Below, one piece after another: positions 1-6,913 of a DNA stretch of 11,044 nucleotides. The translations under genes were made by a program, and so were the position numbers. The stretch is from Patescibacteria group bacterium. GTDB taxonomy: Bacteria > Patescibacteriota > Minisyncoccia > Phycocordibacterales > PALSA-1337. The notes beneath the pieces were generated by a model. The model was not told the DNA's origin and ran no database searches. It saw only the letters and a program-made list of their open reading frames with translations. The DNA lies in NCBI GenBank assembly GCA_028864955.1, contig JAGWLE010000016.1:1-11044 (forward strand). Direction: 5' to 3'. The stretch's first letter is position 1. The number at the start of each line of letters is the position of its first letter.

Positions 1-1194
1 GATGCGCGTGAAGTTGTCGAGGTTTGGAACGATGTCTTCATGCAATACGAAAAGAAAGAGGGGAAGATCGTCGGCAAACTCGCCAAGCAATGCGTTGACA
101 CCGGCGCCGGCCTCGAACGCTTGGCCATGACGCTTCAGGGCGTGGACAATATATATGAAACAGATCTCTTGAAGCCAGTCATGGAACTGATGATCAGCGC
201 GGAGAACGACATCCGCAGCAAGCGTGTCATCGCCGATCATTTGCGGGCGAGCACCTTCATGATCGTCGACGGGGTCAGGCCGTCAAATACTGATCGCGGT
301 TATATCTTGCGCCGACTTATCCGCCGGGCAATCATGAATACAACTGATAAAAAACTGGACAAAAAGAGGATCAGTGCCGTTGTCGACGCGCTCGCAACAA
401 TATACGCAGATTCGTATCCAGAACTTGCCGCAAATTCAGAGACAATTAAGCAGGTCATGAATGAAGAGGCAGGGAAGTTTGCGGAAGCATTGACGCATGG
501 CCTGAAAGAATTCGATAAGCTCGCCACAAAAAAAGCGATCTCTGGAACTGACGCATTCAACTTATTCCAATCATACGGACTGCCAATCGACTTAACCTTG
601 GAACTTGCCAAAGATCGCGCATTGACAGTTGACATCAAAGGCTTTGAGGCCGAATTCAAGAAGCACCAAGAACTTTCGCGCGCCGGCGCGGAGCAGAAAT
701 TCAAGGGAGGTTTGGCGGACGCCGCAGATCCGATGGTCGTCAGATACCACACGGCGACGCATCTCTTGCACCAAGCTTTACATGATGTACTCGGCGAAGA
801 CACAGGCAGTCAGAAAGGCTCAAATATCACCGCCGAACGTCTGCGCTTTGACTTCACTGGCCAAAAGCTGACTAACGAACAAAAGAAGCGAGTAGAGGAT
901 ATCGTCAACGAAAAAATTGCCGCCGCCCTGCCCATGAATAAAGTCGTATTACCTAAAGCTGAAGCTGAAAAGACGGGCGCACGGCATTTCTTTGGGGAAA
1001 AATACGGTGATGAAGTATCGATTTACTACATCGGCGATGACCTGAATACCGCGTACTCAAAGGAATTCTGTGGCGGTCCCCATGTGTCGAACACGAAAGA
1101 ACTGGCAGGCCCCGAAGGGAAGTGGAGATTCAAGATTCAGAAAGAGGAAGCCGTGGCCCAGGGCATACGCCGCATTAAGGCAGTCTTACAGTAG
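1..1194 (+). CDS. alaS: Alanyl-tRNA synthetase, 3' part (N-terminus outside window)
   Basis: AlaRS charges tRNA-Ala in the cytoplasm and clears mischarged Ser/Gly at its editing site. The frame is open from base 1 (reading DAREVVEVWNDVFMQY, the end of the class II catalytic core), so this is the last 397 codons and the real start lies upstream. DTGAGLERL is at codons 33-41. The editing-site zinc ligands are present: HTATH at codons 250-254 and CGGPH at codons 357-361, where the usual form is CGGTH. Two regions look missing relative to E. coli AlaRS. Only about 50 residues separate the YGLPIDL segment (around codons 192-198) from HTATH, so the beta-barrel normally in between is absent. The protein also stops right after GIRRIKAVLQ, so there is no C-Ala domain. 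I recall short AlaRS forms as usual in CPR bacteria. The family call is near certain; the domain-loss reading is from memory of the E. coli protein. Confidence 0.97.
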   Translation, partial: DAREVVEVWNDVFMQYEKKEGKIVGKLAKQCVDTGAGLERLAMTLQGVDNIYETDLLKPVMELMISAENDIRSKRVIADHLRASTFMIVDGVRPSNTDRGYILRRLIRRAIMNTTDKKLDKKRISAVVDALATIYADSYPELAANSETIKQVMNEEAGKFAEALTHGLKEFDKLATKKAISGTDAFNLFQSYGLPIDLTLELAKDRALTVDIKGFEAEFKKHQELSRAGAEQKFKGGLADAADPMVVRYHTATHLLHQALHDVLGEDTGSQKGSNITAERLRFDFTGQKLTNEQKKRVEDIVNEKIAAALPMNKVVLPKAEAEKTGARHFFGEKYGDEVSIYYIGDDLNTAYSKEFCGGPHVSNTKELAGPEGKWRFKIQKEEAVAQGIRRIKAVLQ

Positions 1195-1263
1195 ATATAG
1201 ATACCGGCGACATAGCGTATGAGGAGGAGGCTCTATTCTCTATTCTTTATTCTCCATTCTTTG

Positions 1264-1269
1264 TATAAT
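1264..1269 (+). promoter_or_regulatory. -10 element TATAAT for the PilM-like gene
   Basis: A consensus TATAAT lies 6 nt before the ATG at 1276, so transcription would begin at or next to the start codon. A TG directly precedes the hexamer. No convincing -35 is visible in the pyrimidine-rich stretch at 1231-1262. Confidence 0.5.
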
Positions 1270-1275
1270 GGCTGC

Positions 1276-2427
1276 ATGCCGTTCTTCTCCAAAGGCTTGT
1301 CGCCGCGCCTGACGCTCATCCTCGACGTGCAGAGCTCCGTTGTCCGCGGTTCGCTCGTTGCCTTCACGAAAAATGCCGTCCCGGAAGTCATATCTACGGC
1401 TGAAGCGTCCATTGCCTGGAAGCCGCGCGGCGATTCTGCCTTCCTCATCAAGGTCACGCTGAAAGCCGTGGAGCAAGTTGTCGGCACCATTATGAGCAGT
1501 CATCATGAGCTCGCCCATGAAAAAAATTCCGTGCTGCCCCGCACCATCGACAGTCTGCATTTCGCCCTATCCTCGCCCTGGATCGTCTCCCAAGCCAAAG
1601 TATTCAAAACATCGTTTGCCAAGGAAACGCCCGCGAGCAGGAGCGATATAGAACGCGCTATGGCCGAGGAGCGCGCCAGACTCATACCAGTCGACCAGCA
1701 AACCGAGGTCACGGTTATCGAAGAGAAAATTTTTGACGTCCGTCTCAACGGCTATTCCGTAGCCGATTGGATGGGCAAGCCGGCACGCAATCTCGAAGCT
1801 TCGTACGCCATGAGTATCGCCGGCACGCGCATGATCGAACGTTTTCGACAAGCCTGTGGCCAGACCGTGCCCGCGAACCGCATGAGCTTTCATTCATCGC
1901 TGCTACTGCAATTCATCGGCATGAGAACAGTCATGCCCGAGCGCGCGTCATACGGCCTCTTCCATGTACATGGCGAGCTCACGGATATCGCCATCATGAA
2001 CCGCGGCGGCTGCACTTTCTTTGGTTCTATGCCAGAAGGTGTACGGACAGTGGTGCGCAAGGTTGCTAATAGGAGCGGCAGTGACGACCTGACAGCCGAT
2101 TCGCTGCTGACGCTGTATGCTGCCGGACATATCGATGAAATTCACAGTAAAAAGGATCGTGAGCTCGCCTCAGAGATCGCCGAGGATTGGTCGCGAGACG
2201 CGTCACGGCTCGCTTCCGCCAGCACGATGCCCGCAATTATCTATATGTCTGCTTCGGCGCACGATGATTACTTCAGTGAGGCCTTAGCAAAATCATATAC
2301 ACAGGCGCGCGTCGTCAGATTATCGATTGATGATCTCGTCCCCCATGTTCGTTTTGCGCCGCGCGCCAGGCGACAGCGTTTGCCGGCTCTGTACGCGATC
2401 GCCATACGGTCACTTTCTGTGATATAA
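1276..2427 (+). CDS. FtsA/PilM-like actin-fold protein, degenerate
   Basis: A 383-residue protein without signal peptide or membrane segment, so probably cytoplasmic. Residues 13-30 (LTLILDVQSSVVRGSLVA) resemble the first strand and phosphate-1 loop of FtsA/PilM proteins. Residues 226-255 (YGLFHVHGELTDIAIMNRGG, then SMPEG) resemble the phosphate-2 region, and IIYMSAS at 321-327 could be the remains of the adenosine strand. The glycine and aspartate expected in the two phosphate loops (DxGSS, VDxG) are replaced (DVQSS, HVHG), so ATP binding is doubtful. I chose ATG 1276 over the in-frame ATG 1219 because TATAAT ends 6 nt before it and the conserved-looking strand begins just after. The next gene encodes a bitopic membrane protein 19 nt downstream, recalling PilM next to PilN. 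The assignment is by motif shape only. A different actin-like or unrelated fold remains possible. Confidence 0.6.
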   Translation: MPFFSKGLSPRLTLILDVQSSVVRGSLVAFTKNAVPEVISTAEASIAWKPRGDSAFLIKVTLKAVEQVVGTIMSSHHELAHEKNSVLPRTIDSLHFALSSPWIVSQAKVFKTSFAKETPASRSDIERAMAEERARLIPVDQQTEVTVIEEKIFDVRLNGYSVADWMGKPARNLEASYAMSIAGTRMIERFRQACGQTVPANRMSFHSSLLLQFIGMRTVMPERASYGLFHVHGELTDIAIMNRGGCTFFGSMPEGVRTVVRKVANRSGSDDLTADSLLTLYAAGHIDEIHSKKDRELASEIAEDWSRDASRLASASTMPAIIYMSASAHDDYFSEALAKSYTQARVVRLSIDDLVPHVRFAPRARRQRLPALYAIAIRSLSVI

Positions 2428-2428
2428 T
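2420..2428 (+). promoter_or_regulatory. Extended -10 TGATATAAT overlapping a stop codon
   Basis: A perfect extended -10 (TGnTATAAT) covers the TAA stop (2425-2427) of the PilM-like gene. Transcription would start near 2435, giving the next gene a leader of about 12 nt with no Shine-Dalgarno. No clear -35 is seen, as is usual for extended -10 promoters. Confidence 0.55.
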
Positions 2429-2446
2429 CAACTCGCACACATTTCT

Positions 2447-3895
2447 ATGCCAAGGAGAGTCCAAGACATCGTTCAACGTGATCGTCGCAGTATCCGCGAC
2501 ATCGATCTCGAGAAGCAGCAGAAAGCCGCGGCTAACAAGCGGCCGCGGGAGAGCGACGCCCGCGATGACAGTGATTCGTTCCGACCGGCCATCACCAGAG
2601 CCCGGATCTCCAAGGACGACGAGCCTGTTGGAGAAAGTCAGCCACCGGAGGAAATGCCGATCAGCCGCGAGAAATCCATGCTCCGGCGCATGCCCATCAC
2701 GCCGCCGCCGGACGCGCCGTCGCGGCCCAGAGTATCATCCGGCCGCCTGAAGAGACTGATCATAGCCGTGGTCATTATAGTTGGCATAGGAGCCATAGGT
2801 TTTGTGGCTTCTTCCCGCTATTCTCACGCCTCATTCACCATCGTGCCGAAGGTCATCCCTGTGGCCGTGAACGGCACCTACGTGGCTCAAGCCACCCCAG
2901 CCCAGGATGCCCTCTCGTATGTCGTCGTGACGCTCAAGGGAAACGCCTCCACGACCGTGCCGGCCATTGACGGAGCGCCAACATCGATCAAAGCCGCCGG
3001 TACCGTCATGCTGCACAATTCTTATTCCGCGCAGCCGGTCCGATTGATCGCCGGCACGCGGCTTTCGAATGACGCCGGCAACATCTATCGCTTGACGGGT
3101 TCGGTGGTTATACCAGGCATGACAACAGCTGGCGGCAGTACTATTCCCGGAACTGTCAGCGTGCAAGTGGCCGCCGATCAGCCGGGAGCGCAATACAACA
3201 TAGCCAAAAATGACACGTTCGCCAGCTTCAAGATCGTGGCCTACAAGGGCAGCCCAAAATATGACAGCATCTACGCCAGCGCTACCACAGACATTGCCGG
3301 CGGTTTTATAGGCACAAAAAAGACCATCAGCCCGGCAATTGCGGCCTCAACAACCGCTCGCCTGCAATCGCTCATCACCAGCTCACTTCAGAGCCAATTG
3401 GCCGCGGTGGTGCCTGACGGCTACATTATGTATCCGTCGAATTACGCCACCAGCTGGGATTTGCCGGTCATAGGCGACAACAGTCCGAGCCTGGCATCCT
3501 TCTCCCTGCAGGGCACGCTCTACGGCATCCTTTTCAAGAAGAGCGAACTTGCCGCCAAGTTTTCAGCCAACCAATCAAATACCGGTTTTGGAACCACAGG
3601 CTATACGTCGCCCGGCTTGGAAAGCTTGAATGTCATCATCACAAACATAAAGGACTTTTCGCCCGACAAAAAGAATTCCCTGGTTATTCACGCCAGCGGC
3701 TCATTTAAGCTCGTCGGCGCCGTGCCGATCGACGAGATCCGCCAGAAACTCGAAGGCCAGCCTTTGTCGGCCACAGAGGATATCCTGCGGTCCTACAGCC
3801 CCGCCATAGAGTCCGGCTCGGGAGAACTCGTACCCCCATGGGCCCGAATACCGACCGATCCTTCGCGCATCGCCATTACGATCCAGAATCCGTAG
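2447..3895 (+). CDS. Single-pass membrane protein, baseplate J/gp47-like
   Basis: A 482-residue bitopic protein. Residues 1-101 are charged, proline-rich and probably disordered, and begin with a distinctive basic motif (RRVQDIVQRDRRSIRDIDL, residues 3-21). Residues 104-121 form one hydrophobic helix preceded by Arg/Lys, so the tail should be cytoplasmic and the rest outside. Residues 183-262 (AAGTVMLHNSYSAQPVRLIA, then GTRL, IYRL, VVIPG, and ADQPGAQYNI) match my recollection of CPR proteins annotated as baseplate J/gp47 family. Residues 290-482 are Ser/Thr-rich and beta-prone, and I do not recognise them. The gene follows an FtsA/PilM-like gene, so a joint role in an envelope or pilus-like assembly is an inference. 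No phage structural gene is nearby, so a role as a phage baseplate is unlikely. The start ATG 2447 fits the -10 at 2423-2428. Confidence 0.7.
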   Translation: MPRRVQDIVQRDRRSIRDIDLEKQQKAAANKRPRESDARDDSDSFRPAITRARISKDDEPVGESQPPEEMPISREKSMLRRMPITPPPDAPSRPRVSSGRLKRLIIAVVIIVGIGAIGFVASSRYSHASFTIVPKVIPVAVNGTYVAQATPAQDALSYVVVTLKGNASTTVPAIDGAPTSIKAAGTVMLHNSYSAQPVRLIAGTRLSNDAGNIYRLTGSVVIPGMTTAGGSTIPGTVSVQVAADQPGAQYNIAKNDTFASFKIVAYKGSPKYDSIYASATTDIAGGFIGTKKTISPAIAASTTARLQSLITSSLQSQLAAVVPDGYIMYPSNYATSWDLPVIGDNSPSLASFSLQGTLYGILFKKSELAAKFSANQSNTGFGTTGYTSPGLESLNVIITNIKDFSPDKKNSLVIHASGSFKLVGAVPIDEIRQKLEGQPLSATEDILRSYSPAIESGSGELVPPWARIPTDPSRIAITIQNP

Positions 3896-3902
3896 TGTCA
3901 GG

Positions 3903-3917
3903 CTGTCAATGTGACAG
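3903..3917. repeat. Short perfect inverted repeat before infA promoter
   Basis: CTGTCA-ATG-TGACAG sits 8 nt after the stop of the baseplate-J-like gene and upstream of the infA promoter. It has dyad symmetry like a small operator. It has no U-tract, so it is not a normal intrinsic terminator, and a 3-nt loop makes a weak RNA hairpin. Function unknown. Confidence 0.3.
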
Positions 3918-3933
3918 GCGTTATGCCACACAG

Positions 3934-3963
3934 TTGACGAACATAGCCCCCTTCTGCTACTAT
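3934..3963 (+). promoter_or_regulatory. Promoter of the infA-rpsI ribosomal cluster
   Basis: A -35 TTGACG (3934-3939) is followed after 18 nt by TACTAT (3958-3963), which carries an extended-10 TGC just upstream (3955-3957). The predicted start is near 3970, leaving about 15 nt before the infA ATG. This is the only promoter-like site in the 89-nt gap and matches the change from envelope genes to translation genes. Confidence 0.6.
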
Positions 3964-3984
3964 CTGTGGGCGTCCTTTTACGCG

Positions 3985-4203
3985 ATGGATACCCCCAAGC
4001 AGAAACCAACAAAAGCCGGCGTCGTTGTTGAAGCACTGCCGGACACGCTGTTTCGGGTGGAGCTCAACGAAACCAAGGAAGTGATTCTGGCCTACCTGGC
4101 AGGAAAGATGCGGATGAATCGCATCCGTGTGCTTATTGGTGACCGCGTCGAGTTAGAAGTCGATCCATACGGAGGACGGGCACGAATCGTGCGCCGAGTC
4201 TGA
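3985..4203 (+). CDS. infA: Translation initiation factor IF-1
   Basis: IF-1 binds the A site of the 30S subunit during initiation and assists IF-2 and IF-3. The 72-residue length equals that of the typical bacterial protein. The OB-fold pattern is clear: VVVEALPDTLFRVEL (residues 13-27), ILAYLAGKMRMNRIRVLIGD (34-53, compare the usual GKMRKNYIRILPGD) and VELEVDPY (55-62). The ATG at 3985 gives the family length; a longer in-frame reading would run back into the promoter. No Shine-Dalgarno is present before it. It is the first gene of a cluster ordered like the bacterial alpha operon, but with envelope genes rather than secY, adk or map upstream. Confidence 0.97.
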   Translation: MDTPKQKPTKAGVVVEALPDTLFRVELNETKEVILAYLAGKMRMNRIRVLIGDRVELEVDPYGGRARIVRRV

Positions 4204-4210
4204 TATAACC

Positions 4211-4327
4211 ATGAAAGTCAAAGCATCAGTCAAGCGGATCTGTCCGAAATGCAAAGTGGTGCGCCGCGGCGGCTACGTCTACGTGACCTGCTCGGCTAAC
4301 CCGCGCCACAAGCAGCGTCAGGGTTAA
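4211..4327 (+). CDS. rpmJ: 50S ribosomal protein bL36
   Basis: A 38-residue zinc-ribbon protein of the large subunit: MKVKASVKRICPKCKVVRRG followed by GYVYVTCSANPRHKQRQG. The four zinc ligands C11, C14, C27 and H33 sit at the canonical bL36 positions, and the length is standard for the Zn-binding form. It begins 7 nt after the infA stop and ends 11 nt before rpsM, matching the common infA-rpmJ-rpsM order. No Shine-Dalgarno fits in the 7-nt gap, so translation is probably coupled to infA or leader-independent. The gene is short enough to be missed by length-filtered gene finding. Confidence 0.96.
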   Translation: MKVKASVKRICPKCKVVRRGGYVYVTCSANPRHKQRQG

Positions 4328-4338
4328 CATTTATCGAT

Positions 4339-4719
4339 ATGAGAATTCTAGGTATCACCCTTCCCGACGAGAAAAGACTGGAGATTGCTCTGACCGCCAT
4401 TTACGGTATCGGCCGTTCGCGTGCGCGACATATACTTTTGAAGACGGCTATCGACGGCGGCAAGAGGGCGAAGGATCTGACTGTCGAACAGGAGAATGCT
4501 GTACGCAAACTCGTTGAAAGCTACAAGATCGAGGGTGATCTGAAGCGCGAGATTGGCGCCAACATAAAGCGGTTAAAAGACATAAAGACCTACCGCGGCT
4601 CGCGGCATGCCCGTCATTTGCCGGCTCGCGGCCAGCGCACCAAGACCAATTCGCGGACAGTCAGAGGCAACGTTCGCAAGACCATGGGTTCCGGCAAACG
4701 CAAGGAAGAAAAGAAGTAG
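4339..4719 (+). CDS. rpsM: 30S ribosomal protein uS13
   Basis: uS13 lies in the head of the 30S subunit and contacts 23S rRNA (bridge B1a) and the P-site tRNA through its basic tail. The protein has 126 residues, a normal length. MRILGITLPDEKRLEIALTA and IYGIGRSRA (residues 1-29) form the start of the helix-two-turn-helix region, and the hallmark YRGSRHARHLPARGQRTKTN is at residues 85-104. The tail ends in a Lys/Arg/Glu-rich stretch (MGSGKRKEEKK). It starts 11 nt after rpmJ with no Shine-Dalgarno (the gap is catttatcgat). Confidence 0.98.
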   Translation: MRILGITLPDEKRLEIALTAIYGIGRSRARHILLKTAIDGGKRAKDLTVEQENAVRKLVESYKIEGDLKREIGANIKRLKDIKTYRGSRHARHLPARGQRTKTNSRTVRGNVRKTMGSGKRKEEKK

Positions 4720-4780
4720 TCAACGCCAATTTTTCATTCATCGGCATTCATTCAATCCTTTAACTATTCTAGCAACTATC

Positions 4781-5212
4781 ATGGGCAAGAAACGCATAGT
4801 CACATCTGGTTCGCAAGAAGGCGGCGACAAGAAGGCCGCGGCTTCGGCCGGCTCATCCAAGAGGCGTGTTGATGCCGGCATCTTGCATGTACAATCGACA
4901 TATAACAACACCAAACTGATGTTGACGGACAAGGACGGCAACGCTCTGATTTGGGGATCGGCTGGCGGCGCCGGCTTTCGCGGGGCCAAGAAGGGAACAC
5001 CGTTTGCAGCCGCCAAGGTCGGCGAAACGCTGGCGCTTCGGGCACAAAATCTTGGCATGAAGGAGGTGGCGGTCGTTGTCAAAGGCGTCGGTTCCGGCCG
5101 CGAATCGGCCATCCGCGGATTTATATCCAAGGGCATCCTTATAAGCTCCATCAAAGACGCTACACCAGTACCGATGAACGGTCCGCAACCAAAGAAGCCC
5201 CGCCGCGTATAG
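4781..5212 (+). CDS. rpsK: 30S ribosomal protein uS11
   Basis: uS11 forms part of the 30S platform and helps line the E site. The protein is 143 residues, a little longer than the usual ~129. The extra length is a Lys/Ser/Gly/Ala-rich N-terminus (residues 1-28) before GILHVQSTYNNT (33-44). Conserved blocks include GFRGAKKGTPFAAAKV (65-80) and GSGRESAIRGF (104-114). The C-terminus is PVPMNGPQPKKPRRV, where most bacteria have P-HNG-CRP-; the His before NG and the Cys after it are replaced by Met and Pro. The ATG at 4781 is preferred because the frame upstream reads through rpsM out of phase. The 61-nt gap is pyrimidine-rich and lacks a Shine-Dalgarno. Confidence 0.97.
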   Translation: MGKKRIVTSGSQEGGDKKAAASAGSSKRRVDAGILHVQSTYNNTKLMLTDKDGNALIWGSAGGAGFRGAKKGTPFAAAKVGETLALRAQNLGMKEVAVVVKGVGSGRESAIRGFISKGILISSIKDATPVPMNGPQPKKPRRV

Positions 5213-5252
5213 TCCTTCATCACTTCAATATTCACTCATCCTACCAATTACC

Positions 5253-5858
5253 ATGATTATCGGCCCACGCTACAAAAAAGCTCGCTACCTCGGTGCTCCG
5301 GTCTTCCGCAAGACGCAGACTCAAAAGTATGCCTTGCGCGTACAACGCAAAGTCAAGATCGGCAAACATCGCAGCAATAAGAGCGAGTACGGCCGGCAAA
5401 TGCTGGAAAAGCAAAAAGCTCGGTTCAGCTACGGAGTCAGCGGCAGGCAATTCACCAATTACGTAAATGCTGCCTTGGCCGCCTCCGGCGATAATGCCAA
5501 AAATCTCCTCAGGCTTTTGGAAAGCCGCCTTGATAATGTCATGGTTCGAGCCGGTTTCGCGCCGACTCGTTCTGCTGCCCGGCAGATGGTTTCGCACGGC
5601 CATATCAGAGTAAACGGCACGGTCGTGACAATTCCGTCATTTGCCGTGACTGCCGGCGATATCATCAGCATCCGCGAAGGCAGTAAGACTAAGGCCATAT
5701 TCGGCAAGCTCGATGACGATCTCAGGGCCGCGAAGTTCCCGAACTGGCTCACTGTGGATGCTGGATCGCATGAGATCAAGATTACCGGCGAGCCCGCTTT
5801 GGATATGACTGAGCTCTTGTTCGATATCAGGCAGGTGCTCGAGTTCTATACGCGCTAG
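5253..5858 (+). CDS. rpsD: 30S ribosomal protein uS4
   Basis: uS4 nucleates 16S rRNA 5'-domain assembly and is part of the mRNA entry site; in many bacteria it represses its own operon. The 201 residues are normal length. The S4 RNA-binding domain spans about residues 91-155, with SRLDNVMVRAGFAPTRSAAR then QMVSHGHIRVNG. The N-terminal part has no CXXC-type cysteines, so it is the zinc-free form. The C-terminus VLEFYTR is typical. The 40-nt leader is pyrimidine- and A-rich with no Shine-Dalgarno. I see no obvious pseudoknot for uS4 feedback, though I could not fold the region. Its TAG stop overlaps the -35 of the rpoA promoter. Confidence 0.98.
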   Translation: MIIGPRYKKARYLGAPVFRKTQTQKYALRVQRKVKIGKHRSNKSEYGRQMLEKQKARFSYGVSGRQFTNYVNAALAASGDNAKNLLRLLESRLDNVMVRAGFAPTRSAARQMVSHGHIRVNGTVVTIPSFAVTAGDIISIREGSKTKAIFGKLDDDLRAAKFPNWLTVDAGSHEIKITGEPALDMTELLFDIRQVLEFYTR

Positions 5859-5883
5859 ACAATCATGATATTTAATGTATAAT
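5856..5883 (+). promoter_or_regulatory. Internal promoter before rpoA
   Basis: TAGACA (5856-5861) is one mismatch from the TTGACA consensus. A 16-nt spacer separates it from a consensus TATAAT (5878-5883). The -35 includes the TAG stop of rpsD. Initiation is predicted near 5890, giving a leader of about 24 nt to the rpoA ATG at 5914, with no Shine-Dalgarno. It could express rpoA-rplQ-rplM-rpsI independently of the infA promoter. Confidence 0.65.
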
Positions 5884-5913
5884 TAATCTTCTCTACTTTT
5901 AATACTCAAACCC

Positions 5914-6891
5914 ATGACATACGACGTCGTTGTGCCATCAAAACCAAAAGTAATCCGTGAGGAAGGACCCTCCGGTATTTATGAAATTGACGGCTTGTAT
6001 CCTGGCTATGGCCACACACTCGGCAATTCGCTGCGCCGCATCATTCTCTCATCGTTGCCCGGCGCGGCCGTGACTAAGGTCAAGATCGCCGGCGTTGAAC
6101 ATGAATTTTCCACGCTGCCCGGCGTCAAAGAGGACGTCATCACCATTCTTCTGGCGCTCAAGAGACTCCGTATCCGCTTGGACACCGATGAGCCACAGAC
6201 ATTCACGCTCAAGATCAAAGGCGCCAAGGAAGTCACCGCCAAAGACATCACCGTGCCTGGCCAGGCTGAAATCCTCAACAAGGATCTCCATATTGCCACA
6301 GTGACGGAGAAGAACGCGGAACTGGAGATCGAACTTGTCGCCGAAAAAGGTCTTGGCTATGTTTCAAAGGATATTTTGCAGAAGGAACGCGTGGAGATCG
6401 GGGCCATCATGCTTGATGCGGCTTTCACGCCGATCAAGAAGGCAAATTACGAGGTTGAAAATATGCGTGTCGGCGACCGCACCGATTTCAACCGTTTGCG
6501 CATCTTTATCGATACGGACGGCACAATTTCGCCGCGCGAGGCGCTGGAAAAGTCAATCACTCTCATGATCAGCCAGCTCAAGGCGATCGTCGGCTTCCGC
6601 GAGGAGCAACCGGCCGACATGCCCGCCCCAGATAACGGTGGAGTGGCGGAATCTGTCGAAACCGAGAAGACCGATCGGGAGATTGACACTGAACTTCTGA
6701 AGACCCGCATCGATTCCCTCGGATTTTCGGCGCGGACCGCCAAGGCTTTGGCCAATGCCAATATACGAACACTGGGCGGTCTGGCGCGCAAGAAAGAGTC
6801 CGATATCATGGACGTCGACGGTCTTGGCGCCAAGGGCATGCAGGAGATAAAGAAATTGCTCGCGCAGCATGGCATTACGCTAAAACAATGA
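5914..6891 (+). CDS. rpoA: RNA polymerase alpha subunit
   Basis: Alpha dimerises to start RNA polymerase assembly and contacts UP elements and activators through its C-terminal domain. The 325 residues are near the usual ~310-330. The N-terminal domain shows GYGHTLGNSLRRIILSSLPG at 31-50 and the dimerisation tail LEKSITLMISQLKAIVGF at 211-228. A Pro/Asp/Glu-rich linker follows (about 230-256). The alpha-CTD (about 258-325) has two helix-hairpin-helix-like elements, around IDSLGFSARTAKAL and LGAKGMQEI. Aligned by eye to E. coli, Arg265 is kept (R274) and Lys298 is kept (K307), while Asn268 is Lys277 and Ser299 is Gly308. UP-element recognition may therefore differ. rplQ follows after 22 nt. 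Confidence 0.98.
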   Translation: MTYDVVVPSKPKVIREEGPSGIYEIDGLYPGYGHTLGNSLRRIILSSLPGAAVTKVKIAGVEHEFSTLPGVKEDVITILLALKRLRIRLDTDEPQTFTLKIKGAKEVTAKDITVPGQAEILNKDLHIATVTEKNAELEIELVAEKGLGYVSKDILQKERVEIGAIMLDAAFTPIKKANYEVENMRVGDRTDFNRLRIFIDTDGTISPREALEKSITLMISQLKAIVGFREEQPADMPAPDNGGVAESVETEKTDREIDTELLKTRIDSLGFSARTAKALANANIRTLGGLARKKESDIMDVDGLGAKGMQEIKKLLAQHGITLKQ

Positions 6892-6913
6892 ACGGCGGCA
6901 ACTCGCGACTAAC

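Noticed and set aside
300..803. Long minus-strand reading frame opposite alaS
   Set aside because: It is antisense to a well-conserved gene, Ser/Ala-rich, and has no start signals or recognisable domain.
1219..1230. ATG followed by GAGGAGGAGG as a start or Shine-Dalgarno for the PilM-like gene
   Set aside because: The purine run is about 46 nt from ATG 1276 and lies downstream of ATG 1219; the extra residues are a low-complexity pyrimidine-derived stretch, and TATAAT fits 1276 better.
2447..3895. Prophage baseplate gene
   Set aside because: No tail, capsid, integrase or lysis gene is near, and the protein has a membrane anchor and a long cytoplasmic tail, unlike phage baseplate subunits.
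4201..4209. Extended -10-like TGATATAAC just before rpmJ
   Set aside because: It lies 1 nt before the rpmJ ATG, so transcription would start inside the gene; it is formed by the infA stop and a short spacer.
4738..5235. Long minus-strand reading frame opposite rpsK
   Set aside because: It mirrors the codon pattern of rpsK on the other strand and encodes a Pro/Ala-rich sequence with no family features.
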